Assembly (NCBI GenBank): GCA_020064725.1
Contig: JAGTWJ010000003.1
Coordinates: 2,170,001-2,234,000, forward strand
Direction of reading: 5' to 3'
From: Drechslerella dactyloides
Taxonomy: Eukaryota > Ascomycota > Orbiliomycetes > Orbiliales > Orbiliaceae
Length of the DNA: 64,000 nucleotides
Under the pieces are notes generated by a model. That model was not told the origin of the DNA. It worked only from the letters and a program-made list of their open reading frames with translations, and did not search any database. Positions 1 to 11,013 of the stretch are shown piece after piece (within the stretch, counting starts at the first letter, position 1; the number at the start of each line of letters is the position of its first letter). The position numbers and the translations under genes were made by a program.

Positions 1-3000
1 TTCCGCCGGCCTACTCGCCGGGACGTCAAGGCGGTGTTCTCGGTGGCAATAACAAAGTCTCTCAATCCTCCGGCAGCACGCTTCAGACACTTATACAGGA
101 GAAAGCAAGTTTCCGCCCTCCAACTGTTCCAAGGCCGGCCAAAATGTCGTCTATATCGCCTCATACCTCTTACGGCCGTCTGAGTAAGGATGAATTGGAC
201 CCTATTACTTATATAGGTCACTTCGAGGACTCTTTCTACCCCCATAACCGTCCGGATCCCAAAGTGGCTGAAACCACAGCTGTACCCAAAGATGACGCGA
301 CGAAGCGACCGCGTCCCCCTCCTCCGAGCATGCCAACCCGGGCCCCGCCACCTGCTCCGGAGTTGCAGCCTCGTCGTGGTCTAATAAATGACTCGGATCT
401 GTCTCAATCTCGTCCGAATGTACCAGCCCGGGATAATAGTCAATCGCCTTCGCGAATTCCTCGACGTCACGGACCACGCAGAGCATCTGACAGCTCATCA
501 GACTTTACGCTCCAGTCTAGATCGGTATCCAACATCACATCGCTTGCGAACTCTTCGATCCGGGGAATGACATCTAGCCCCTTGACATATAACGAATCGA
601 TCATCTCAGTCCTTCCTAGAAGCAGGAATCAAACCAAGGCCGAGGTTATTGGTCAAAATCAAAAGATGAACTGGCCCAAGGGAAACTTGAGCTCCAAGTC
701 CGCGTCTCCAAGAGATACGCATGACATTGTATTTGATCCAGACTTTGTGCTACCGCAACCTCTGATTCCCTACATCTGTACGGAATCTTCAGCAACTCCC
801 ATTTCCCAGGCGTTTTCCAGCACCCTGAGAAATAGCAGTCCGGAAATTGAGGGATCGCTGAAAGCAAGACGGTTAACTACGAGCACCGGTCGGACTTCGC
901 TAGCAGAATATTATCCATCCGGGTGCCCGAAGAAGTTGATTATTATTCTCGATGGTAGGTCCACTATTCTAGGCCCATGAGTACTTCATATCATGGTACT
1001 ACCGACCTTGTATCTGTCTTTCTAACGGTTTGTGGGTGGACACCTAGCAACTCAACAATCTTCGCGGCCTGTGCCAGCAGAAGGCAGCTCCAAGAGACCA
1101 TGTCCTCCTCGAACAAACTTGAAACGCCTCTCGGATTCGCTCGCGGCGCGGCACAAGGATACGGGCATGCCTCAGCTGGTGTACTATGTTAGCGGAACTG
1201 GCAACGAAGATGGTATAGACTACCCTCTTTTCGATAGCTGGGACTGCTGCCAATGCAAACTTACTGACCATGATATCTTTTGCAGATTTTGGACTGAATC
1301 AAAGCCTCCATACTACCATTCTGGAGGCCTATACCTATCTCTCCGGTAAATGACCATGTTTGATATTTCCATTTGAGTTGTGCTATAGCTAACTGACCTC
1401 AGATAATTGGGTTGTTGGTGATGAGATCTGCCTATTCGGATTCTCCCATGGCGCCTTCGCGGTCCGCGCGCTCGCGGGACTTTTAACTGAGATTGGTCTG
1501 TTCAACAAGGCGGGGATGGCTAATTTCGACGAACTATATGACACTTACTTTGACCCCAAGTACGGTAAAACTCATACCACCCAGGATTACCAGAAGTGGC
1601 GAGATGCTTGCGAACAGGTCTCCTATGACATGACTAGACTTGAAGGCGCGACCTTGCACAAGGTGTCTATTAAATTCCTGGGTTGTCTCGACACCACTGG
1701 TTGGTCAAACTTTCAGGATGACACTTCAGATATTTGGTATCAAGATGAAAACGAGAGGCTTTGGAAACAAGGCTTCTTCAATCCCAGGCATCTGTTGCTG
1801 AATGAAGGTACCTTGTCACAGCATTCCCCGACACTCAGCTACTTGAACTCTCGATATGCTAATATTATTATCTTCTTAGAGATTGAGTACGCTGCCCACG
1901 CACTAGCACTAGACGAAGTTAGGGAAACATACGCACCACTTCTTATGTTCCGTGCAAAAAAATCAGTCAGACCGCTTCATCAGGTCTGGTTCACGGGATC
2001 GCACCTCAACATTGGTGGCGGTCAGTTTTCATACGAGCTGAAGCGCAGCAATCTATTCCGAAGACCAGATCGGAATGAATTATCCGACATTGTGTTCCTA
2101 TGGCTGATCACGGAGTGTCACCAAGTTCTTACTTTCAGTAAGAAGCACATCAACATGGCACTTGCGGGCTATGTGAGCGACCAGCCCATATCGACCTCTT
2201 CTCAAGGACCAACGGACAGAGATCAATGGGAGAACCGCTGGGTTGCTGCTAAAATTGAGGAGCCATGGGGAGTGGACGGTAGCTTCTTCTCACTCGTCCG
2301 AAGTGCTAACCCGATGAGGATTCGGCACAATCGTACTCCGCTCAGATACCGTCCGCATTGGTTTGAAGACGAGCAGTGGAGGTCTTACACATCCTGCGAG
2401 TCTATTCACGCATCCAGCCGATATCGCCAAAGACTCCACTCTTCCTATACGCCTAAAGCTCTTGCTGACTATCACTGCACGACAACTTTCGAGAAATTTG
2501 GTCCCCCGCCCATCACCGGTAGGCGAGCACGTATGAGAGAAGCTGCTGAATATCTTGGCCCCAAGCTTGGAGAAGAGCAGTACTACTATCGTGGCATTGA
2601 GAAACCGACGACCAAACTCTACACCGAGGATTTGACTCTCCCCATCACCACGTTGACGACGTTTGAAGTCCTTTCCACAGGTGGTGCTGATCTTATCTCT
2701 GCATTTGGGCTGTCGATGAAAGACTTGAACCGAGTGTCGCCTCCAGTCTTTCGGTACAGTGGCGAGGAGCTAAGAAGCATACAGGAGGATTGGGTTCTCG
2801 AGCTTGGATCTCAACCGTTGCTAAAGGATCAGGGATCATCGAGCGTGAAGCGACTAAGCTTGAGACACCCAAGGAGTTTTTGGAGCCTGAAACGCATCAG
2901 CAAGCGCGGCAGTCGTTCACGGTCGAAGAGCGCAGATAATCTCAGAAAGTTCGCCGCGTATTGGAGTCCTACCCTAGTGGCGTCATCAAGCTCAGGGAGC

Positions 3001-3378
3001 AGGTATACAGGCGCAATGGAAAGGGACGGTGGTTTCCATCCTGCAGAGAATGGACCCAGTAGCGGGAAACAAAAGCCTCATAGCTCCTCGTTTGAGTCAT
3101 ACTCGACGGGTACGGGACATAAGCTAGAACCCAACTCTTTCTCTGAAGGACAGCGTGCTAGGTTAGCCAGGTTAGGAACGACCTCGCTATCTCAGCTTAC
3201 GAACCGCGGTAACAAGAGTGAGCGAATCTATGACACTCACTATCAATCCGACGGCCGGGTCAGGGATCCAGCAGGAGATGCTAATATCCAGCTGGGCAGT
3301 TGGCAGAAACCTGAAAGTGGTGATGATACTGACGCTCCTCCTAGCAAATTTTTGAAACTTTCTATGAGCCAACATTAG
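1..3378 (+). CDS. DUF2235 alpha/beta-hydrolase-fold protein, 5'-truncated by the window edge
   Basis: Likely exons: <3-954, 1048-1212, 1286-1345, 1403-3378 (at least 1,050 aa). The reading frame is open from base 3 through the first ATG at 144 with a proline-rich, coding-like sequence, so 144 is probably not the true start and the gene begins left of the window. The N-terminal ~300 residues are Pro/Ser-rich and probably disordered. The DUF2235 domain follows: a KKLIIILD strand before intron 1, TNLKRL and QLVYYVSGTGN in exon 2, the nucleophile-elbow motif GFSHGAFAVRAL in exon 4, and WFTGSHLNIGGG plus LSDIVFLWLI further on. The family is known from fungi and bacteria (T6SS Tle1 phospholipases share the fold); the substrate here is unknown. 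The usual LDGT at the first strand reads LDA after splicing, so the first acceptor is less certain than the others. The C-terminus is basic and Ser-rich. The domain call is firm; the biological role is not. Confidence 0.85.
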
Positions 3379-4244
3379 CACAGAAGCTGAACAAAGAGAT
3401 ATTGTTGTTCCTTGGAGCTTGCAATTTTGGTTGATTGATAGCTGCGGTGAACTTGAGTTGGTGAGAGTCTCTTATACACCATTGGAGGGTTTGCATGGAG
3501 TTTATGCATGCAGTCTAGATGGTATCGAACTGGCGTTATGGGTATTCGGATAAGGTATCACTCTGGTAGATACCTTTCTTAGTTTTTCTTCTTCTTTTCT
3601 ATTCGGGAATTGGATGCACTCAGTTTTGTTCCTGAGTTTGCAATGGTTCTGTTGGGAATTACATGGGCATCGGTTTCGCTACAGGAGTGCCGAATGGTGG
3701 AAGCTCCTTCCTGGAGTACTTTGTAGACTAGGCGACAGGTTGTTCTGAAGGTTAATCCCACCGTGTAGCAAGCGGTACTACTTACCCGGCCTCGTCCCTT
3801 CCTTGTGACAAAACTGGATCAGTTTGCAATTTGCTGCATGCAGATATGGAATCACCCTAATCCGGACAACCATAATAATGTATTTCTTCGTCTGGGTTTG
3901 CAATCGTGAGTTCGAAGATGCAATTTTTTTTTTTGGCTTTTTAACTACATTTTTCCAACCTCGCCTGAACTGCAATGTGTTCTGCGTTCGTGGCCCCGGG
4001 CGCTCCGGCTTTGGGCCTAATTCTTGCAAACAACTTTTTTCGGACTCCTGGGAGTTCAACCCTGCCAGACTGATGATCTTGTACGTGGTTTTCCTTAATT
4101 TTCTTCGAAATTTCGACAATTATGGTAGAGTACCTGACAGTTCCTTAAGTTTTTAAGCAATATGTATGAATTAATAAAGAACGACGATGATATTATCGTC
4201 AGATAAGACGGATACTGGAACGCGATATAAGCCTGTTATTCAAT
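3379..4244. other. Intergenic, convergent gene ends
   Basis: No supportable gene. This is the space between the 3' ends of the DUF2235 gene (+) and the small Ser/Thr-rich gene (-), so it should hold both 3' UTRs. ORFs at 3778-4156 on both strands mirror each other and lack fungal protein character. Confidence 0.6.
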
Positions 4245-4529
4245 TTAAGCACCACCTTCGCGCTTAGCGTATTCGTCCTCCATAGCCTCCAGATACTTCT
4301 TCTCTGCCTCTTCGGCGGACAAGATGCGACCGCCGCCGCTATTGCCGGTATTACTGTCGGCGGGGTAGTAGGTTGTCGTGGTGTTGGATTGACCGGTGGA
4401 AGCGGAGGAGGAATGCTCGGTGACGGTGGTTCCAGAGGGATTGGTGCGGACGGAGTGGGAGGTGGTGCCTTGCGGCGTTGTGGTTGACCTTGTGGCTTCG
4501 AATTGGTAAGAATAGCTGGCGCCCGACAT
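4245..4529 (-). CDS. Small Ser/Thr-rich hypothetical protein
   Basis: A single exon of 94 aa. The first ~70 residues are very rich in Ser, Thr, Gly and Asn. The last ~25 form a charged, helix-like tail (SAEEAEKKYLEAMEDEYAKR). There is no signal peptide, membrane segment or recognised domain. The sharp change from low-complexity to helical tail and a clean ATG (MSGASYSYQFEA) favour a real small protein over a chance ORF. Its function is unknown, and I do not recognise the family with certainty. Confidence 0.6.
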   Translation of the reverse strand: MSGASYSYQFEATRSTTTPQGTTSHSVRTNPSGTTVTEHSSSASTGQSNTTTTYYPADSNTGNSGGGRILSAEEAEKKYLEAMEDEYAKREGGA

Positions 4530-6174
4530 GATGTCTTTTATTTCGAAGGGACGCTGGGTGTGTACAAGGTGGCGACGATTGTCAGTAACGGATACTGTGA
4601 ATTGATCAGGTTCGTGAGCTTAATCGTTCAGAGACTGCGGCTGATGGTGTAGATGATATTATATGGTTCTGAGATTGAGGAAACTGGTGTATGTTTGATG
4701 GAAGAAAGTCGCTGACATCGGCGGTCGGTTAGTGAATTTTATACGTGGAGTGGTGTGGCGAACGACCTGTTTAACGCGTAGACGGATGACGACATCACAA
4801 CGCGCCCGGCGACATCGAGAAGCTTCCGGGTTCCTTCGCTTGGTGGATTTAAAGCTATACGGTAAACTAAAGGATGAATCGATAGTCAGGACTAATTTCT
4901 CGAATTGTAGGATCGAAGCTATCGGCGCACACAATAACAAATTAGGCCTTTGCATGATTTCAGTTCGTATGCCTAGCTTTGCAATATCCCTCATCGAAGA
5001 TTGGTTGACGTTACACAGAGGCAGATATGATGCAATGGTTTCACTTATAGTTGTCCCAGCAGCTGGAAAGATCTCGATTCGAACAGCTGTGATTTCGTCA
5101 GCCAATCCCACCTGTTGATTGTCACAAGCTGATGTGCTCGCGGGTTAGGTGTTCGCGGTCGTCGCAGATGTCAGACTCGTTTGTTGCCTCGCCACCAGCC
5201 ACTTGTAATAGCAAAATCACCAGCCCCATTTAGTCCGCTTTTGCACTGTTGCATTTTTCGTCGGCAACGCGAAAACCCATGAACAGGGTCGTCTCAAACT
5301 ATATCTCGCGAGGTTGCTACATCGTCTGAACGGACGAGATCATATCTTTGAACCCCCACCAAGATACCACCAGCCCTGCCACGACACATTGCTGTAGGTG
5401 GGACAATCAGCCTAGATAAGTTTTCTTACCTGCATACCTAGGTTCCTGACAGGATAATTCGCTGTATAAGGGGTGGTAGTACGTGAGCCTGCTATTCGAT
5501 GTCACAATGTTTGCCATTATATATATGAGAGCTACGGCACTGGCTAGCATATATGATCTTGAATGTGATATATAGCGTGTGGTTGGAGTCGTCGATATGA
5601 GGCGGTAGTCGATAGCAGCCATCGATATCATATGCATTAGCCGATCTTGGAAGAGGACGATTCGTTCTCCCACTTGTCTAGTTACAGATACTGCAGTACT
5701 CTTAGTGAAGAGACCATACTGTATGATGAGTTCTCATTACCGTAGGAAATAGCCACCACTTTTTGTCAAATGCTTCCGTCTAGTTCGAGCGGAATTTCTA
5801 TCGCTCCGCTGGACACGCATCTGCAGTGCGCTGCTGAACTTGTATGAGAACTTTACGTTCATGCAGGGTTGACAAAGATTTGAGCCCTAAGCAGTCATTG
5901 TGAAATCCACCCTCCTCCTTCCTATGCATCTCTCTCTACTGTACAATCTTTGTGCACAGCATCACCACAAGGCTCCCGACTCCTCCGGCTAGCTACCCGC
6001 AAAGATATCCGTACCTTCCGTTCGCCTGGTACTCGCGTTCGTATGCTCATCCTGCGCCTGCTCAGCTCGATTATCTGCTGAAGCGTACGATTTCAAGTCC
6101 GTACAGTCGAACATCACCGGTGCACAGAATCCGCTCTAAAATACACGCGACAGCGCACTCTTACGAAAGATTCG
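4530..6174. other. Intergenic between divergent genes
   Basis: No supportable coding region. The stretch lies between the start of the small Ser/Thr-rich gene (-) and the next gene on +. Overlapping ORFs at 4659-5118 on opposite strands and 5952-6302 on + have no coding character and are treated as chance. The AT-rich part around 5460-5700 is probably promoter or spacer DNA. Confidence 0.5.
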
Positions 6175-7138
6175 ATGTGGACAACAACGTTACAGGGCAG
6201 GGATCCGCAGTCTCCAACGCCTGCTCCTCCTACTCCGCCTGCAGCGTTACCACCACTTCCCAATACGGACCAAGGCTGCTGCGGGCTCACATGCGTAAGT
6301 GAGAACGGGCTATGCATCTATGACGAAGAGCCGTGCACCGATGACGACGAGTCATGCATTGCCGGTCCATCAGTCCCTAGTACCACGAACGACGGGGTGA
6401 ACTACTACATGGACGCACAAAAGTTTGAGCAGCATCGCTTGATCCTAGAGACGTTTGCGGAACATGTACTGTCCAATTGGCCTGGGCTCGGGTGGATAGG
6501 TGGTACCGTAGATCAACGAAACGTGAGTAGTAGCCCCTCGCCCCGCTCTTCATGCTCGAGCTCTTGCATCTGTGTGTGCATATTTCGACTAGGCGGGATC
6601 CTATATCTCCTCTTTCTCGGGTTTATGTAGCCAATCCCTCCATCTAGGAGAGCTACCAACTGCGCAATAGGCAATCATGCAATAAAATTAACGCTTACTA
6701 ATGCATAAGTCGAACATCCCACAGTACATGATCGGGACCTTCGTTGAAGTCCCTCGCGCGATATTTCTGGCCCTTATTGGAGATAGCAACTGCCCTTCCC
6801 CAAGCCGCCTCTCTGTCCACGCACTCGCCGCCGCTCCAGCTTTCGCCGCTGCCGACGTCGCAGAGGCCCTTTTGCACATCAAGGACCGCTTCGACAAGAC
6901 TCAATGGTGGCTCATTACCAACGGCTGGTTTGTCTCCTGGACCGGCGTTTCTCTGGAAAAGGCCTTGTGTGATGGGCTTGGACGGGATGGTGTGGAGGAC
7001 GGCCGTCGCGTTACTGGCGGCAGTGATCAACGTAGACGGATCTTTCGCGCATGGTCACAGGTCGAACCGGAATACGCTGATGACGCGATGAAGAGGATGC
7101 CTGGGCCTAGACCCTACGATCCCGCATTCCTCTACTAG
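6175..7138 (+). CDS. Two-exon hypothetical protein
   Basis: Exons 6175-6522 and 6725-7138 give 253 aa. The 202 bp intron has a GTGAGT donor, a perfect TACTAA branch site at 6696-6701 and a CCCACAG acceptor. It joins both exons in phase 0 and removes a frame-closing stretch. Exon 1 has a Pro-rich start, then a Cys/acidic patch (CCGLTCVSENGLCIYDEEPC) and a helix ending WPGLGWIGG. Exon 2 has an Ala-rich helix and a Trp-rich patch (DKTQWWLITNGWFVSWTG). No domain is recognised. The ATG at 6175 is the best start visible but an upstream exon is possible. The opposite-strand ORF at 6698-7030 is taken as a shadow because of the splice signals on +. Confidence 0.6.
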
Positions 7139-7377
7139 ACTAATCCCATTGTAATCGATACAGAGCTGAATAAAACGTGGAGCTCTGCGTGCGTATCGAA
7201 AAAAAAAAAACTACGGATGGAATCTCTTTAAAGAATTATCGAGGTGGATACAGGAATGGTTACGGCTATCGCGGACGATACGTGCATGTTCTATTAATTG
7301 AAAAGATCGAGAAATCAATGTTGCTTGTCTTTTCTTTTGATAGCTCGTTTCGATATCTTGTTGCCTCATAATCAACA

Positions 7378-7683
7378 CTAACCACGATTTTTACTCGGCA
7401 GAGGAATCGCTCTTGTGAATCTTTGTTGTTTCTTCCAACCCCAGAACCGCTGATAACAGGCCGGTGAGAAGATCGCCGATTTGAATGCTTTAATGTTGCC
7501 GTAGTCTCTGGCATGTTGCTGCGTGCCCGCAGCCCAGATCTTATCTTGGTTCCAACCATTAATGTTAGAAGTGGAGATCTTTAGTAAGAGGGGCTCTTCT
7601 AAGACTGGACCTGTTTGCAGGATTCGTTTTGAAGATCCGTCGATGGGCGCGTCCTGCTTTTCGATACAAGATTTCTCCTCCAT
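7378..7683 (-). CDS. Hypothetical ORF, weak
   Basis: An open frame of 101 aa from ATG with mixed, protein-like composition (for example GWNQDKIWAAGTQQHARDYG) but no domain. It lies 240 bp downstream of another minus-strand ORF (7921-8358). The two could be exons of one gene, since they share strand and style, but I found no convincing donor/acceptor pair joining them in frame. It may be a chance ORF. Confidence 0.25.
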   Translation of the reverse strand: MEEKSCIEKQDAPIDGSSKRILQTGPVLEEPLLLKISTSNINGWNQDKIWAAGTQQHARDYGNIKAFKSAIFSPACYQRFWGWKKQQRFTRAIPLPSKNRG

Positions 7684-7920
7684 TCCATCCTAATTCAGAA
7701 TTTCAAAATTTGAATAGGATTTTTCTTCAGAGAGTCTGTGACTGTTGGGCCTTGTGTGTAGCAATCTCAAGTAAATTTTCCTTCTCCACCTTTCCTTTTT
7801 TTTTTGGTCTTTCGAAGCTTTGTTCTTCAGATTCTCCCTTCCTAGCTCTGGATGGTTCTTGGCCATTCGAATAGTATATACATTTCCCGACGAAGCTGAC
7901 AGGAGGTAGGTTCGCTCCTT

Positions 7921-8358
7921 TCAATATTCAGAAGCGTCCGGAGTGTTGGTCCCACTGTTGTGTATCGGCGCACCAATCGCATCTCTGAAAATTGCCTCGC
8001 TGTTTGCCAGCTTCAGCGCATAGCTGCGGTGTCTCCAGTTCCCCTCATCAGTTTCTTTAGCATCCCTCCAACGATTGATATCCATTGCAACAAGATAGCA
8101 TTTGCAACCTGTGCCCTCCAGTTCTTTGCCAGCGTTTATTTTCCGAAGAACCTTTTCAAAAAGGATGAGCGACGTAGAGCAGCAATGGCTGAGCTTGGAC
8201 AAGCGTGTGTCGTTGCCGTTTCCTCTCGGGATCGGATCGGTCATGCAATCAAATATTGACACATGCGCCTCGTTTGCGGGGTCGGTTTCGTTTCGTGTGA
8301 TGACAAGTTTGTAGGGAGATGGGAAAGACTTCGCCTGCATTTCGAAATAAGACGTCAT
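7921..8358 (-). CDS. Hypothetical protein, 145 aa
   Basis: A single ORF beginning MTSYFEMQAKSFPSPYKLVI and ending PDASEY. Composition is balanced with charged, hydrophilic segments (DINRWRDAKETDEGNWRHRS), more protein-like than neighbouring ORFs. There is no recognised domain, signal peptide or membrane segment. It is isolated: the next supported gene on this strand (VMA13) ends about 670 bp upstream. Treated as a plausible hypothetical gene. Confidence 0.4.
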   Translation of the reverse strand: MTSYFEMQAKSFPSPYKLVITRNETDPANEAHVSIFDCMTDPIPRGNGNDTRLSKLSHCCSTSLILFEKVLRKINAGKELEGTGCKCYLVAMDINRWRDAKETDEGNWRHRSYALKLANSEAIFRDAIGAPIHNSGTNTPDASEY

Positions 8359-9029
8359 ATCCGTTGAGTTACTGCCCCTTCACAGCTTTCGTCCGTTGAT
8401 ATCCTGTCCTGTTTATATAGATTGTGAACGGCAAGATTAATTGAGCCACTTACAACCGAAGGGGTATCCCCATATGTAATGAGTTACACCCGGTTTTCTG
8501 TCGTTTCCGAGGATGTATCTCAGTCAGTGCATGAGTGACTGACTATAGAAGGGGCAAGATTAGGGAATACATATAATCCGCATAGATTGTTTCTAGCGAC
8601 TCTCCACACCTGCCAAGTCTTTTTACAAATTTGGTCAGCCTCGACCCTCAATGGGGTGCTTAAGTCCATGATGTATGACTTTCTTGCGACTAGAAAAACC
8701 AGTTCGAATACATTTCTTTTTGATACACTTGCGAAGCCAGTGGGCAGATGTTCTTTCAAGTGATATATAGGCAATCAATTCATTGTATGTGTACTTCTAG
8801 AAACGAGATAGGGTGCCTTGTGTACTACAGAGGCACTGGTATGCTATCCCTAATGCTTCAATCTCAAATCCAAAACTGTAGTGTATAGTGACCGCCATGC
8901 ATACCTTCGTCCCGCTTCAAAGTCCTTAACCCAAAAGCTACAAAAGCAAACCAAAAACTAAAATAATAAAACACAAATGAGAGCGATGGTCCCCCCAATA
9001 CAGCGAAAGGGCTGGATGGCGCCATGCCA
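8359..9029. other. Intergenic
   Basis: Nothing supportable. It includes the 3' flank of the VMA13 gene; the ORF at 8520-8774 (-) has no coding character. Confidence 0.5.
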
Positions 9030-10629
9030 CTACCCGCCAAACGCATGTCTGAGGAACTCCTGCACAGCCTTCAAACTCTCATACCGGACCTCCGGATCAC
9101 TGTGCCCCATCAGTTCCATAACCCTTGCCTTCACCATCGCCGTATCCCACACCCTCCTCTTCTCTGGTAACTCCTTTACAAGCACCCCGACGTCGTGCGC
9201 TGCAACCGCTAATACCAGCTTATCCTCGCTTTCACGCAGCGCGCGCGCAAGACAGGCGACGAGCTCGCCGCCATTTTCTTCCATGATTCGCCGTGCGTTC
9301 TTCTTCCAGAAATCCTGGCTGCGATGCGGCGGGGTCCAGCTCAGATGCCCCGAGCGGATTTCCGTTGCGTACTCGTCAAAGTTCGTTTGTGTGACCTGGA
9401 AGGCTTCCAGGGCTTCCAGACTGGAGTCAAGATCCGCGGTGAGATCCGGGTCGGTGAACTTACGGCTCTTGAGTGTTGTCAGGAGTGGGAGAAGCCGTGC
9501 CAAGAGCAGAGAAGGGAGATTCGTAGCAGGCGCTTTCTCGATCAGGTTGGCGAAAATAGCGAGGCAGACACGCAAGATCTTCTCCTTGATCGCGGAGCGG
9601 AGGAGGTGGACCAGCGGGAGTATCAAATCGTATTTCCTGATTCAATTAGCATCATATCTCAAAAATACCATATTGAGAATCCAAGAGTGGGAAGGCTTAC
9701 TCATCTAACTCCTCGGCGATGGGCTCCTCGAAACTCAACTCCCATATGGCGACGAGTACATGGTACAGTAGCTGCAGATTCACGCCTCCTTGCTTAAGAT
9801 TTGTGCTTGCAGCACCTACACTTAAAACCGACACCGCTGAGCCCGAAGTTGAGAGCCCGACGTCCGTAGTCCCCTTCCCTTTACTACCCGCCGCAGCCGT
9901 CTCAACCACCGCTGTCAGTCCCTTCACAGTCTCGTCCCCCATGTCCCAGAAGGTGAGCCGCGAGTGAGAGTTCCGCAGCAGCAGGACATAGCTTTGCACG
10001 GCTAGGTCCTGTAGATTGGACTCGGACGAGGCGCTGATGGTTGCAAGGTACTTGAACAGTGTAGGGAGCGCCTGCTCTGTTGGACGGCTGACCCTCGTAC
10101 CTGCAAGAGAGGCAGAGATGAGGGTCGTCAACAAACTAGAGGTGACAACCGGGATCGGATCGTCGCCATGGTCGAGCAGCGTGATGAGGTGGGAGTACGG
10201 GTCCGGCTGGGAGTTCAGGGTGGTAATGTACGAAGGAACGTCTATACAGGCAACCGGTTAGCATCTGTGCTGTCCTCTGGCATGGCAATGTCATGTTGAA
10301 CGAAAGACGAATGATGCGAGAGGCTGGGGTCTACCTTCACATAGTTCAACACCCAAGGCGAGAAGATACTGCACAAACTCCACACGCTTTGCACTACGTT
10401 CCAGCAGTCCCTTGGTCTTCGGTCCTCCGACAAGCAAGCTAGCATAGGCTTGCGAGTCGCCTTCGACGGCGGCCACTCGCTTGTCCTTGGGCACCTTATC
10501 CACCGCTTTGATCAGTCGTAACTCCTGCTCATTGATCACGTTCGTCCGCTGGTATTGGTCCCATAGGATTGGGCGAGCGCGAATGCTCTGCGTCAGCGAT
10601 ACGACAAGTGCGGGCGGCGGGAGCGACAT
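9030..10629 (-). CDS. VMA13: V-type proton ATPase subunit H
   Basis: Exons 10335-10629, 9701-10241 and 9030-9636 encode 480 aa, the usual size for the family. Both introns have good signals and keep the frame: GAAG|gtagac to tatag|ACGTTCC, and GATGA|gtaagc to atcag|GAAATAC. The protein is an array of HEAT/armadillo-like helices. The conserved C-terminal signature is clear: WTPPHRSQDFWKKNARRI, then LVLAVAAHDVGVLVKELP and HSDPEVRYESLKAVQEFL. Subunit H binds the V1 sector of the vacuolar/endosomal proton pump, and is needed for ATP-driven proton transport and for silencing free V1. A Ser/Gly/Thr-rich insert of ~40 residues lies in exon 2 (around 9850-9930). The next gene on the same strand starts to the right, 385 bp away from this gene's start side. 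Confidence 0.95.
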
Positions 10630-11013
10630 CGTGACAGCGGCTGGAGGTGTATTGTAGAAGCCAGGTGTAGTTGACGTCGGAGGTTGGGTGTCGTGGGTTC
10701 GTCCTCCGAGACCGTCTGGAGGTTGTTCAACTCAAGGTGGGCTAACACGGCAGCGGATGCCCGATGAGGTTATGACGCTGTTGCCGAGGCCCCGGGGCCC
10801 GGCGACTATCTTATCGGCTACCGGGACACCCCCGCGAACACCGCCAAGCAATGAAATAGAAAGAAGGCATACTCAATAAATTCGATGTACATGAAGAATA
10901 GTAGGGCCACAAAGGACGATAGATGGCAAATATCAGATCCCCCGCTGAAGCGCTGACAAAGAATCATCAAAATAGTAATAATACATCATACATAGAAATA
11001 GAAAGCATCTCCG
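10630..11013. promoter_or_regulatory. VMA13 upstream region
   Basis: A 384 bp gap between the VMA13 start (-) and the stop of the SCY1-like gene (-). It must hold the VMA13 promoter and 5' leader and the 3' UTR of the upstream gene. No gene was seen. It contains a GC-rich stretch near 10780-10805. Confidence 0.5.

Noticed and set aside
4659..5118. Opposing ORFs of 150 and 128 codons
   Set aside because: They overlap on opposite strands in AT-rich DNA with no domain or splice support.
6698..7030. 110-codon ORF on minus overlapping exon 2 of the 6.2-7.1 kb gene
   Set aside because: The + strand has a perfect branch point and splice pair and a coherent two-exon protein.
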